From an uncultured Dialister sp. (GTDB lineage Bacteria > Bacillota > Negativicutes > Veillonellales > Dialisteraceae): a DNA stretch of 47,500 nt. Under the pieces are notes generated by a model. The model did not search any database and had not been told where the DNA came from. It saw only the letters and a list, made by a program, of their open reading frames with translations. The DNA lies in NCBI GenBank assembly GCA_900543165.1, contig UQQQ01000005.1, forward strand, positions 1 to 47,500. Reading direction: 5' to 3'. Of this stretch, positions 38,856 to 47,339 are shown one piece after another. Every line of letters begins with the position of its first letter. Positions within the stretch are counted from its first letter, which is position 1. A program made the position numbers and the translations under genes.

Positions 38856-40070
38856 ATGGCTCATGCAATAGACGATTTAAAAATGGTGCATGAAGAGGAA
38901 ATGAAAAATTATGACCGCATCGAGAGTGCGGTGGTTTCCGTCATGCGGCGGCACGGATGCAAGATCATCCAGACGCCGACTTTTGAGGATTACGATACAT
39001 ACGGCACCTATTTCCCGCAGCTGCAGCGCGAGATGATCAAGACCATCAGCGGTGAGGGGGAGGTGCTGGTCATGCGCCCGGATGTGACGGTGCCTCTCGT
39101 GAAGACGGCGTCGCGCGAGTATCCGGATGCGCGGCAGCTTTTGAAATTCGGCTACGTGTCGATGGTCTTCCGTGAATACTATGGTAAGTCGACGCACGGG
39201 AAGTATTTCCTGCAGAGCGGGGTCGAGGTCTTGGGGGATGAGACGCCGGAGTGCGATGGCGAGGTCATGGTGATGGCGGCGGAATTTCTGGAGTCGGTGG
39301 GCATCCATGATATGCGTATCGATCTCGGAAGCGTGGCGTACATGGATGCGCTTTTTGAAGAGCTGCGTCTTTCGAAGGAGGAGCTGTCGCAGGTGCGGGA
39401 GTTCCTGGAGAAGAGAAATCTCGTTTCCTTCGAAAAGCTGGCTGACCAGCTGTCGATCACGAAGATCCAGCGGGATGTGCTCTTGGAACTGCCGCGGCTC
39501 TTTGGCAACTATGAAGAGACGCTGAAGCGTGCGGAAGGTCTTTGCCTGAATCATAAGATGGCGGATGCCCTCGCCCGCCTTGAGAAGGTGTATGAGTATC
39601 TGGCGGTCGCAGGCTATGCGGATCGCGTGCAGCTGGACTTCGGCTTCACGTCGCACATGGGATACTATACGGACTTGGTTTTCCGCATTTATGCGGATGG
39701 CGCGCTGTACTCGCTGATTTCCGGCGGGCGGTATGATTCGCTGGCGGCGCAGTTCCAGGTGCCGCGTCCGGCGTGCGGCTTCGGGATGAATATGAATCTG
39801 CTTTATGAAGTGATGGCGGACTCGAATCTTTTGGAAGAGATGGCACCCTCGTGCGATCTGGCGGTGGTCTATGAGAAGGCGGACCGAGATCTCATCGTGA
39901 CGCTCATGGCTTGGCGCAAGAAGGGCTACTCGGTGATGGGGGTCGCGAGTACGAATGCGATCGCCAGAGGTGATTATAAATTGATCGTTTCTTATAAAGA
40001 GGGGCGTTTCCTTTTAGAGGGGGCGGCGCTCACAAAGGAAGAGCTGGAAGAAAAATTGGGAGGTCTGTAG
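38856..40070 (+). CDS. hisZ: ATP phosphoribosyltransferase regulatory subunit HisZ
   Basis: Histidyl-tRNA-synthetase-like paralogue that forms a hetero-octamer with short HisG and confers histidine feedback, 404 aa. The class II synthetase fold is visible: IIQTPTFEDYDTYGTYFP, MRPDVTVPLVKTASREYP, a motif-2-like FRYxxMVFRE region (FGYVSMVFREYYGKSTHGKY) and a SGGRYDSLAAQF segment. It lacks the full synthetase anticodon domain. First gene of the his cluster, 1 nt before hisG. The RBS AAAGAGGAGGG is strong. Confidence 0.93.
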   Translation: MAHAIDDLKMVHEEEMKNYDRIESAVVSVMRRHGCKIIQTPTFEDYDTYGTYFPQLQREMIKTISGEGEVLVMRPDVTVPLVKTASREYPDARQLLKFGYVSMVFREYYGKSTHGKYFLQSGVEVLGDETPECDGEVMVMAAEFLESVGIHDMRIDLGSVAYMDALFEELRLSKEELSQVREFLEKRNLVSFEKLADQLSITKIQRDVLLELPRLFGNYEETLKRAEGLCLNHKMADALARLEKVYEYLAVAGYADRVQLDFGFTSHMGYYTDLVFRIYADGALYSLISGGRYDSLAAQFQVPRPACGFGMNMNLLYEVMADSNLLEEMAPSCDLAVVYEKADRDLIVTLMAWRKKGYSVMGVASTNAIARGDYKLIVSYKEGRFLLEGAALTKEELEEKLGGL

Positions 40071-40071
40071 T

Positions 40072-40686
40072 ATGCTGCATATTGCACTGGCGAAAGGGCG
40101 CATCGCGAAGACGGTCATGAAACGGCTGGCGGAGGGGGGCTTCCATTTTTCTGATTATTCGGATGAGAGCCGCAAGCTCATTTTCACCGATGATGAGGAG
40201 CGCATCCGCGTGACGCTGGTGAAGAGCCCGGATGTGGCGGTGTATGTGCGCCGCGGGGCAGCTGATGCCGGCATCGTCGGGAAGGATGTCCTCATGGAGG
40301 ACGGGGAAGAGGATGTCTATGAGGTGCTGGATCTTGGGATCGGCCGCTGCCGCATGGCGGTGTCTGGTATCAAGGGAAATCAGAAGGTCATGCAGAAGCG
40401 GATCCTGACGGTGGCTTCGAAGTATCCGTCCATCGCGCGAAAATATTTCGCAGATCGATTCCAGCCCATTGATATCATCAAGCTGAATGGCTCGGTCGAG
40501 CTGGCACCGCTCGTCGGCCTCTCGGATGTCATCGTCGATATCGTGGAAACGGGGACGACGCTTCGCGAGAATGGCCTCGAAGCCTATGATTACTTCATGG
40601 ATTTCTCCGCCCGCCTCATCTGTAATAAGGTATCGTATAAAATGAAGCAGAAGGGAATTGCAGAATTTATGGCGTTGGTTAAATAA
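40072..40686 (+). CDS. hisG: ATP phosphoribosyltransferase, short form
   Basis: First committed enzyme of histidine synthesis, 204 aa. The short form lacks the C-terminal regulatory domain and so needs HisZ, which lies directly upstream. Motifs: LHIALAKGRIAKT at the N-terminus, VYVRRGAADAGIVGKDVLME, and LNGSVELAPLVGLSDVIVDI with VETGTTLRENGL, which binds the PRPP phosphate. It is followed by a 426-nt repeat gap before hisD. Confidence 0.96.
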   Translation: MLHIALAKGRIAKTVMKRLAEGGFHFSDYSDESRKLIFTDDEERIRVTLVKSPDVAVYVRRGAADAGIVGKDVLMEDGEEDVYEVLDLGIGRCRMAVSGIKGNQKVMQKRILTVASKYPSIARKYFADRFQPIDIIKLNGSVELAPLVGLSDVIVDIVETGTTLRENGLEAYDYFMDFSARLICNKVSYKMKQKGIAEFMALVK

Positions 40687-41090
40687 ATAAGTGACTGGTG
40701 GCTAGGGACTAGTAGCTAGGGATTAGGAATTGAGGATTAGGAGTGACTAGCGACTGGTGACTGGGATTCTCCGGCATCGTCATCCCGAGCGTAGCCGAGG
40801 GATCTCTACTGCACTGCGGAAATCAGCGTGTATGCGCTGAGGGGAAACGATGTCTTGGTGCTGCCTCATATCAGGCAATGAGTGTTCTGCAATATAGATT
40901 TCTCGGCTACGCTCGAAATGACGACGGCGCGAAGCGCTATCAAAACTCCGCGGCGCTTCATTATTATTTGCGCCGCACCAACCCCTTTGAACCCTTAGAA
41001 CCTACAGAATCAGTTGAATCTCTTTCGCACGCAATCAAAGGGCACCCGCTCGGGGGATAACCCTGAACCTTGAACCCGCCAACTTATATA
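40687..41090. repeat. intergenic repeat region inside the his cluster (hisG-hisD)
   Basis: A heptamer run (GTGACTGGTGGCTAGGGACT etc., 40690-40765), a 150-bp inverted-repeat element (40776-40925), the GCGGCGC...GCGCCGC hairpin module (about 40950-40978), TTGAACCCTTAGAACC units and the CAATCAAAGGGC tail. No gene. It separates hisZG from hisDCBHA. Confidence 0.82.
40776..40925. mobile_element. 150-bp inverted-repeat (MITE-like) element
   Basis: The left end ATCGTCATCCCGAGCGTAGC and the right end GCTACGCTCGAAATGACGAC are inverted copies over about 30 bp with a few mismatches. The about-90-bp centre is unique. The ends belong to the same CGTCATTTCGAGCG family found at 1147, 24814, 29277 and 47437, which here forms a closed element. 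Confidence 0.7.
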
Positions 41091-41112
41091 CTGAAAGAAG
41101 GATAATAACATC

Positions 41113-42402
41113 ATGGAATGGATCACAGTACCTGAAAAAGGTTTTACTTTGAGAGAAGTACGTACATTGACGAACCGCAATGTGAATTTGTCGGAAGAGC
41201 TGGAGAAATCTGTCTCTGCCATTTTGGAAAAGGTCAGAGATGGGGGAGATGCTGCCATCCGTGAGCTGACGAAGAAATTCGATGGGGTAGAGCTCTCCGA
41301 TTTCCGTGTGACGGAAGAAGAGATGCAGGAAGCCCTCGCGCAGGTGACGCCGGAATTTCTGGAAGTCCTGAAAGAAGCGAAAGCGAATATCGAGACATTC
41401 CACAAGGAACAGGTAAGAAAGTCTTGGACAAAGAATTTCAGAGAGGGTGTGGAGCTCGGGGAACAGTTCCTTCCCATCCAGCGTGTCGGCGTCTATGTAC
41501 CTGGCGGCCGCGCGGCCTATCCGTCGACTGTACTCATGGATACGGTACCGGCACTCGTGGCGGGCTGCCCTTCGGTCGCGATGACGACACCGCCAGGGAA
41601 GGATGGCAAGGTGAATCCGAATATCCTGGCGGCTGCTTACGTGGCTGGCGTAAAGGAGATCTATAAGGTCGGCGGTGCGCAGGGCATCGCGATGCTGGCA
41701 TACGGCACGGAGTCGGTCGAGCCGGTCTTCAAGATCGTAGGACCGGGCAATGCCTTCGTCGCTATGGCGAAACGTCTCGTCTTCGGTACAGTCGGCATCG
41801 ACATGATCGCAGGCCCATCCGAGGTGTGCTGCGTGGCAGATGCCAGCGCGGATCCGACATGGATCGCAGCCGACCTCTTGTCACAGGCAGAGCATGACCC
41901 GCGCGCGGCTGTTTTCCTCATCACGCCGGATGCAGACTTTGGCAAGAAGGTCGAAGCGGAGATGGAGCGCCAGATGAAAGAGCTCTCCCGCTATGAGATC
42001 ATGAAGAGCTCTGTCGATGACTATGCGAAGGCTTTCCTCTGCAAGGATGTGGCGCAGTGCTTCGACATCGTGAATAAGATCGCGCCGGAGCATCTGGAAG
42101 TCGAGCTGCCGGATCCGAAGCAGTATCTGCCGCTCATTTATAATGCAGGTGCAATTTTCCTGGGGAAATACACCTCCGAACCGCTCGGTGACTATATGGC
42201 AGGCCCGAACCACACGCTCCCGACCTCCGGTACCGCCGCTTTCTCCTCGCCGCTCGGTGTTTATGATTTCGTCAAGCACAGCAGCGTAGAAATGTATAAT
42301 AAAGAGGCCTTCCAGAAGATTTCCAAGAAGGTTCAGATCTTTGCCAAAGCGGAAGGCCTGACGGCTCACGCTCATGCGATGGAGGTGCGCGATGAAGACT
42401 GA
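41113..42402 (+). CDS. hisD: histidinol dehydrogenase
   Basis: Zinc- and NAD-dependent enzyme for the last two steps of the pathway, 429 aa. Motifs: GVYVPGGRAAYPSTVLMDTV (about 134-153), GGAQGIAMLAYGTESV, GPGNAFVAMAKRLVFGTVGI, the AGPSEVCCVAD segment, LSQAEHDPRAA (metal ligand and catalytic residues), and NHTLPTSGTAAFSSPLGVYD near the C-terminus. It overlaps hisC by 11 bp. Confidence 0.97.
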   Translation: MEWITVPEKGFTLREVRTLTNRNVNLSEELEKSVSAILEKVRDGGDAAIRELTKKFDGVELSDFRVTEEEMQEALAQVTPEFLEVLKEAKANIETFHKEQVRKSWTKNFREGVELGEQFLPIQRVGVYVPGGRAAYPSTVLMDTVPALVAGCPSVAMTTPPGKDGKVNPNILAAAYVAGVKEIYKVGGAQGIAMLAYGTESVEPVFKIVGPGNAFVAMAKRLVFGTVGIDMIAGPSEVCCVADASADPTWIAADLLSQAEHDPRAAVFLITPDADFGKKVEAEMERQMKELSRYEIMKSSVDDYAKAFLCKDVAQCFDIVNKIAPEHLEVELPDPKQYLPLIYNAGAIFLGKYTSEPLGDYMAGPNHTLPTSGTAAFSSPLGVYDFVKHSSVEMYNKEAFQKISKKVQIFAKAEGLTAHAHAMEVRDED

Positions 42403-43462
42403 ATGGCTCAGAAAAACGATCGCTGACTTTGATCCGTACTTCGTGGCGCCGATCGCAGAAAAGCATGTCATCAATGCGAATGAAAACTATCTGAATGTTT
42501 TGACGATCCCCGGCGTGAAAGAGGAGATTATTCAGGCTCTCGATACGTTCCGCCCGCAGGTCTATCCGAAGCCGATGTCCGATGACATTCGGGAAGCGCT
42601 GGCGGATTACATCGGTGCGAAGCCGGAGAACTTCATCGTCGGCAATGGCGGCGATGAAATGATTACCTATCTTTTGGGGACATTTCTTGATCCGGGCGAT
42701 CAGATCCTGATCCACAGTCCGACCTTCGACATGTATGAGCTTGGCGCGGAAACGCTGGGGGCATCTGCCATCAAGGTCAAGGATCTTCCCGGATACCGGC
42801 GCGATCAGAAGGGGCTTTTGGAAGCGGTCAGGCGATACCAGCCGAAGGTGACTGTCATTTGCAATCCGAACAATCCGACGGGAGAGCTGCTTCCGCGCGC
42901 ATTCATCGAGGAAGTACTGAAGGCCGCTGACAATATCGTATTCGTTGATGAAGCATACATGGAGTTTGCCCAGAAGGAAAGCGTCATAGATCTCATCGAT
43001 ACATACCCGAATCTCATTGTCCTCCGCACGCTCTCGAAAGCCTTTGCCCTAGCGGGCATGCGCTGCGGCTACCTTGCTGCCGATGAAGCGCTGATCGAAG
43101 CCATCGCGAAGATCAAGGCACCGTACAATCTGAACGCTTTCACCCAGCTCTTTGCGCCGATCGTCATCCGTCACAGAGAGGATATTTTCAAAGTACGCGA
43201 TGCCATCTGCGTGGAAAGAGATCGTCTCTACGCGGCCATGAAGGAAATCCCGGGCGTCACGGTCTACCCGTCCTGCACCAATTTCCTCCTCGTTCAGGTG
43301 GATAAAAAGCAGGAGGAGATCTTCGAAGCGCTTCGCAAGAAAGATATTCTCGTCAAGATTTATAGAAACAGCCAAGACATCCCGAATGGTTTCCGCATTT
43401 CCGTCACGACGAAAGATGTCGATGATGTGCTGATTTCTGTATTCCGGGAGGCACTCGCATGA
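42392..43462 (+). CDS. hisC: histidinol-phosphate aminotransferase
   Basis: PLP-dependent fold-type I aminotransferase, 356 aa. The start at 42392 is chosen because GGAGG lies 7 nt upstream (the frame is open from 42374). The PLP lysine is in LRTLSKAFALAGMRCGYL, and the cofactor-contact motifs NPNNPTGELLPR and VDEAYMEFA are present. It overlaps hisD (11 bp) and hisB (ATGA). Confidence 0.96.
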   Translation: MKTEWLRKTIADFDPYFVAPIAEKHVINANENYLNVLTIPGVKEEIIQALDTFRPQVYPKPMSDDIREALADYIGAKPENFIVGNGGDEMITYLLGTFLDPGDQILIHSPTFDMYELGAETLGASAIKVKDLPGYRRDQKGLLEAVRRYQPKVTVICNPNNPTGELLPRAFIEEVLKAADNIVFVDEAYMEFAQKESVIDLIDTYPNLIVLRTLSKAFALAGMRCGYLAADEALIEAIAKIKAPYNLNAFTQLFAPIVIRHREDIFKVRDAICVERDRLYAAMKEIPGVTVYPSCTNFLLVQVDKKQEEIFEALRKKDILVKIYRNSQDIPNGFRISVTTKDVDDVLISVFREALA

Positions 43463-44037
43463 GAAAAGCCACACTTCGCCGCACGACAGGCGAGACGGAT
43501 ATTTCCATCACTCTGACTGTCGATGGGACAGGACGTTTTGAAGGGACTAGCGGCATTGGATTCTTTGACCATATGCTGCACCTTCTGGCCCGTCACAGTG
43601 GCATGGACATTTCCCTGACCTGTAAGGGCGACCTCGATGTAGACAACCACCATACCATCGAAGACATCGGGATCACGCTGGGAGAGGTATTCGAAAAAGC
43701 GCTGGGGGATAAGAAGGGGATCCATCGCTATGGCTGCTTCTTCTGCCCGATGGATGAAGCGCTCTCCCGCATCGTGCTCGATCTATCCGGTCGGTCGTAC
43801 CTCGTCTTTGATGTCGATATCCCTGTCGAGAGGATCGGCAGCTTCGAGACGGAAATGACGCGGGAATTCTTCCTCGCCTTTGCAAACAACGCGAAGATGA
43901 ATCTTCATATGGCGACCCTTTATGGCGTGAACGGGCATCACATCGTCGAGTCTCTTTTCAAAGGCATCGGCCACGCACTGAAGGAGGCCGTCACCATCGA
44001 AGGCGACACGGTATTATCCACCAAAGGAGTGCTCTGA
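43459..44037 (+). CDS. hisB: imidazoleglycerol-phosphate dehydratase
   Basis: Mn-dependent dehydratase, 192 aa, the stand-alone form without the N-terminal phosphatase of the enterobacterial fusion. Motifs: GIGFFDHMLHLLARHSG, DVDNHHTIEDIGITLGE and, in the second half, NLHMATLYGVNGHHIVESLF. Because no phosphatase is fused, a separate histidinol-phosphatase must exist; none is seen in this cluster. Confidence 0.97.
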   Translation: MRKATLRRTTGETDISITLTVDGTGRFEGTSGIGFFDHMLHLLARHSGMDISLTCKGDLDVDNHHTIEDIGITLGEVFEKALGDKKGIHRYGCFFCPMDEALSRIVLDLSGRSYLVFDVDIPVERIGSFETEMTREFFLAFANNAKMNLHMATLYGVNGHHIVESLFKGIGHALKEAVTIEGDTVLSTKGVL

Positions 44038-44651
44038 TGAAAATAGCCATCATTGATTACGATGCAGGAAATCTGGCGAACGTCGTGCGCGCAGCCACCC
44101 GGGCCGGTCTTGATGTCGTCGTCACCCGCGATTCGGAAGAGATCCGCGAAGCGAAAGCCATGATCCTTCCCGGTGTCGGTGCGATGAAGGATGCCATGGA
44201 TCACCTCTCCGGCTACGGTCTCACGGACATCATCCGCGAAGAAGTCAGAAAGGGCAAGAAACTCGCCGGTATCTGTCTCGGCATGCAGGCACTCTATGAA
44301 GTCTCCGAAGAAGGGGGCGAAGTGCCGGCTCTGGGACTTCTTTCGGGGCGAATCGTCCATTTCCCCGAAGGAAATCTCAAAGTTCCGCACATGGGATGGA
44401 ATGAGCTCGTGATGCACCGGCCGCATGAAGTGCTTGCTGGCCTCCCTCCGAAGAGCTACGTCTACTTTGTACACTCCTACTATAAGACGCCCGGGGACAG
44501 CGAAGACGTCATCGCTTCCGCAGACTACGGCGTCACCGTGCCTGCCGTCGTCGGAAAAGACAATGTATTGGGATTCCAGTTTCATCCAGAAAAATCCGGG
44601 TCCGTAGGGCTTAGGATCTGGAAGAATTTAGCAGAATGGTTAGAAAAATGA
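44037..44651 (+). CDS. hisH: imidazole glycerol phosphate synthase, glutamine amidotransferase subunit
   Basis: Class I glutaminase feeding ammonia to HisF, 204 aa. The nucleophile is Cys80 in GICLGMQAL, the oxyanion region is LPGVGAMKDAM, and the His-Glu pair is in FQFHPEKSGS. It shares one base with hisB (TGATG) and overlaps hisA (ATGA). Confidence 0.96.
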   Translation: MKIAIIDYDAGNLANVVRAATRAGLDVVVTRDSEEIREAKAMILPGVGAMKDAMDHLSGYGLTDIIREEVRKGKKLAGICLGMQALYEVSEEGGEVPALGLLSGRIVHFPEGNLKVPHMGWNELVMHRPHEVLAGLPPKSYVYFVHSYYKTPGDSEDVIASADYGVTVPAVVGKDNVLGFQFHPEKSGSVGLRIWKNLAEWLEK

Positions 44652-45367
44652 AAATATTTCCAGCAATTGATATAGAAGACGGACGCTGCGTCCGCCTAAA
44701 GCAAGGCAAGATCGGCGACCTCACCGTCTATGGCGATGATCCGGTAAAAATGGCACTCAAGTGGGAATCACTCGGGGCAAAATACCTCCACGTCGTCGAC
44801 CTTGATGGTGCTTTCAAAGGAAATGGCGTGAATACCGAGGTGATCCATCGCATCTGTCAGGCGGTGAAGATTCCCGTCGAAGTCGGCGGCGGCATCCGCA
44901 CAGAGCAGGCCATCAAGCAGCATATCGAGAACGGCGTTTGGCGCGTCATCATCGGCTCAAAAGCTGTCGCCTCTCCGTACTTTGCGATCCAGGCCGCTAA
45001 GAAATACGGCGCTGACCATATCGCCGTCTCCGTCGATGCCCACGGCGACACCGTCGCCACCAACGGCTGGGTCGACGGTAGCCGCCAGAAGGTCCTGCCC
45101 TTCGTCAAGACACTTCTGGAGAATGGCGTCAATACCATCGTTTACACCGACATCAGCCGTGACGGTATGCTGACCGGACCGAATTTCGAGATGATGGGAG
45201 AGCTGCAGGCACTTCCCGGGATTCACCTCATCGCTTCCGGCGGCGTTTCCTGTGCAGACGACCTGCGGAAGCTCTCTGACATGGGACTCTACGGTGCGAT
45301 CACCGGCAAAGCCCTCTATGAAGAAAAAGTTTCGATGGAAGAGATCGTGGAGATCCAGGAAAAGTAA
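44648..45367 (+). CDS. hisA: ProFAR isomerase
   Basis: (beta/alpha)8-barrel isomerase, 239 aa. The catalytic aspartates are in IFPAIDIEDGRCVRL (N-terminal) and VYTDISRDGMLTGPNFEMM (about 130). Phosphate-binding loops are VGGGIRT and ASGGVS. The start at 44648 overlaps the hisH stop (ATGA). An upstream ATG at 44636 would add only four residues. Confidence 0.96.
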   Translation: MKIFPAIDIEDGRCVRLKQGKIGDLTVYGDDPVKMALKWESLGAKYLHVVDLDGAFKGNGVNTEVIHRICQAVKIPVEVGGGIRTEQAIKQHIENGVWRVIIGSKAVASPYFAIQAAKKYGADHIAVSVDAHGDTVATNGWVDGSRQKVLPFVKTLLENGVNTIVYTDISRDGMLTGPNFEMMGELQALPGIHLIASGGVSCADDLRKLSDMGLYGAITGKALYEEKVSMEEIVEIQEK

Positions 45368-45690
45368 AGGGTTCAGGCTGACGGGGGCAAGGTTGATGCG
45401 GCGGCTGCGCCGCACCACAAGTTTAAAAGCAGGGATTAGGGATGCGTGGCTAGGGATTAGGTGCCTCGAGTGACTGGGAACTAGTGACTGGTGACTTGAA
45501 TACGACTTTGGGGCATCGCTCTATTTTACTTCGCGGCGCTTCCATAGTATTATGCGCTGCACCATTCCCGCCCACCCTCTTGAACCTATAGAACCTGCTG
45601 AACCTCTTTCGCATGCAATCAAGGGACAGCACGCCCCTTGGGCTGCCTCCGAACCTTCTTTATCCACCACATTTGAGTAGACCCGCAAAG
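45368..45690. repeat. intergenic repeat region inside the his cluster (hisA-hisF)
   Basis: GGGTTCAGGCTGACG, a GGCGGCTGCGCCGC hairpin and a heptamer run (GGGATTAGGGATGCG, GTGACTGGGAACTAGTGACTGG; 45430-45495) come first. A GCGGCGC...ATGCGC hairpin module (about 45531-45560), AACCTATAGAACCTGC units and CAATCAAGGGACAGCACGCC follow. No gene. Confidence 0.82.
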
Positions 45691-45701
45691 GACGCAACAT
45701 T

Positions 45702-46457
45702 ATGCTAGCCAAACGAATCATTCCCTGCCTGGACGTGAACCACGGGCGCGTTGTCAAAGGCAAAAAATTTCACAATCTTCAGGACGTTGACGATCCGGTG
45801 ACACTAGGAAAATACTACTCCGAATCCGGCGCGGACGAGCTCGTTTTCTATGACATCACTGCCACTCATGAGGGACGCGAGACCTTCGTTGATACCGTCC
45901 GTGCCATCGCAGAAGAGCTCACCATCCCCTTCACGGTAGGAGGCGGGATACGCAAAGCAGACGATTTCCGTACCATGCTGCTGGCAGGAGCCGACAAAGT
46001 CTCCGTCAATTCTGCCGCTGTGATGCATCCTGAAATCATCCGCGAAAGTGCTGAACGCTTCGGCAATCAGTGTGTCGTCCTCTCCATTGACGGCAAGCGG
46101 AACGCTAAAGGCGGCTGGGACGTCTTCGTCGAAGGCGGACGCAAGAATACAGGCCTGTCCGTCGTAGACTGGGCCAGAAAAGGCATGGAGCTCGGCGCAG
46201 GAGAGATCTGCATGAATTCCATTGACGCCGACGGCGAAAAAGATGGCTATGACCTAGAGCTCATGCGCGTCCTCGCAGAAGAACTCTCCATCCCCGTCAT
46301 CGCCTCCGGCGGCGCGGGGAAGAAGGAAGACTTCCTCAAAGCCTTCGAAGCAGGCGCTGATGCAGCACTGGCTGCTTCCGTCTTCCACTTCGGAGAAATC
46401 GCGATTCCCGACCTCAAACACTACCTTGCACAGAACGGAGTAGAAATAAGAGTATAA
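45702..46457 (+). CDS. hisF: imidazole glycerol phosphate synthase, cyclase subunit
   Basis: (beta/alpha)8-barrel partner of HisH, 251 aa. The N-terminal IIPCLDVNHGRVVKG holds the catalytic Asp. FTVGGGIRKADD and KVSVNSAAV follow, and the second half has the catalytic Asp region GEICMNSIDADGEKDGYDLE with ASGGAGKKEDF. It is separated from hisA by a 334-nt repeat gap, so it may not be co-translated with it. Confidence 0.97.
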   Translation: MLAKRIIPCLDVNHGRVVKGKKFHNLQDVDDPVTLGKYYSESGADELVFYDITATHEGRETFVDTVRAIAEELTIPFTVGGGIRKADDFRTMLLAGADKVSVNSAAVMHPEIIRESAERFGNQCVVLSIDGKRNAKGGWDVFVEGGRKNTGLSVVDWARKGMELGAGEICMNSIDADGEKDGYDLELMRVLAEELSIPVIASGGAGKKEDFLKAFEAGADAALAASVFHFGEIAIPDLKHYLAQNGVEIRV

Positions 46458-46630
46458 ATGGTTGGCGGGTCTAAGGGCAGGGTTCACAGGCGGTATGCGC
46501 TGTCTTATCTGCAAAAGCGGCGCAAGGCTTTGTATTTGTGAAAATATCGCTCTTCTGAAAGATGGGCAACCTCTAACCTATAGAATCCTGATCCCGGATA
46601 CCCAGCTGCTACATTTGAAAGGCAAACAAC

Positions 46631-47308
46631 ATGGATACAGTATCGATACCAAACATTTCCTTTGATGAAAAAGGCCTTGTGCCTGCCATTGTGCAGGACG
46701 CCAGAAGCGGCGAGATCCTCATGATGGCCTATATGAATCAGGAATCCTTGCAGAAAACCATCGAGACAGGAGAGACTTGGTTCTTCTCCAGAAGCCGACA
46801 GAAGCTCTGGCACAAAGGAGAAGAATCGGCCCACTTCCAGCATGTAAAAAAGATCTTCGTGGACTGCGATGCGGACACACTCGTCGTGCAGGTCATTCCC
46901 GATGGCCCTGCCTGCCATACAAACAACCCCACCTGCTTCTTCAGAAGCCTTACAGAGTGGGAAAATAGGGAAGAAACAGGAAGCCTTGCGATACTTCATA
47001 CTCTTTTTGAAGAAATCAAAGATCGCCGCGCCCATCCGCAGGATAAGTCCTACACCAATTACCTGCAGAGCGAAGGCAAAAACAAGATCGACAAGAAGAT
47101 CGGCGAAGAAGCCTCTGAAGTCATCATCGCCGACCAGCATCAAGACAAAGAAGAGATCATCGACGAATCCTGTGACCTCCTCTATCATCTGTTTGTGATG
47201 TGGGAGAACTCTGGCATCAATCTCTATGACATCATGCGTAAACTCGAAGAACGCGACGAGAAGAAAGGCAATAAAAAGAAAGTCGGACATCAGGATAAGA
47301 TCTTCTAA
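46631..47308 (+). CDS. hisIE: bifunctional PR-AMP cyclohydrolase / PR-ATP pyrophosphohydrolase
   Basis: Fusion of HisI and HisE, 225 aa. Residues about 1-110 are the cyclohydrolase (DARSGEILMMAYMNQESL, WFFSRSRQKLWHKGEESAHF, FVDCDADTLVVQV, HTNNPTCFF). Residues about 118-212 are the pyrophosphohydrolase (SYTNYLQSEGKNKIDKKIGE then EASEVIIA, ESCDLLYHLFVM). The tail is Lys-rich. The 173-nt gap after hisF contains no convincing gene. A terminator follows the stop at once. Confidence 0.95.
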   Translation: MDTVSIPNISFDEKGLVPAIVQDARSGEILMMAYMNQESLQKTIETGETWFFSRSRQKLWHKGEESAHFQHVKKIFVDCDADTLVVQVIPDGPACHTNNPTCFFRSLTEWENREETGSLAILHTLFEEIKDRRAHPQDKSYTNYLQSEGKNKIDKKIGEEASEVIIADQHQDKEEIIDESCDLLYHLFVMWENSGINLYDIMRKLEERDEKKGNKKKVGHQDKIF

Positions 47309-47339
47309 AAAAAGAGCTGGCGCAAGCCGGCTCTTTTTT
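47308..47339 (+). terminator. terminator of the his cluster
   Basis: AAAAAAGAGCTGGC-GCAA-GCCGGCTCTTTTTT: a strong bidirectional-looking hairpin beginning at the hisIE stop. Confidence 0.92.

Noticed and set aside
46462..46665. 67-aa frame with several cysteines between hisF and hisIE
   Set aside because: There is no convincing RBS, it overlaps hisIE in another frame and no family is recognised. The cysteines (CLICKSGARLCIC) caught attention but are not a standard zinc motif.
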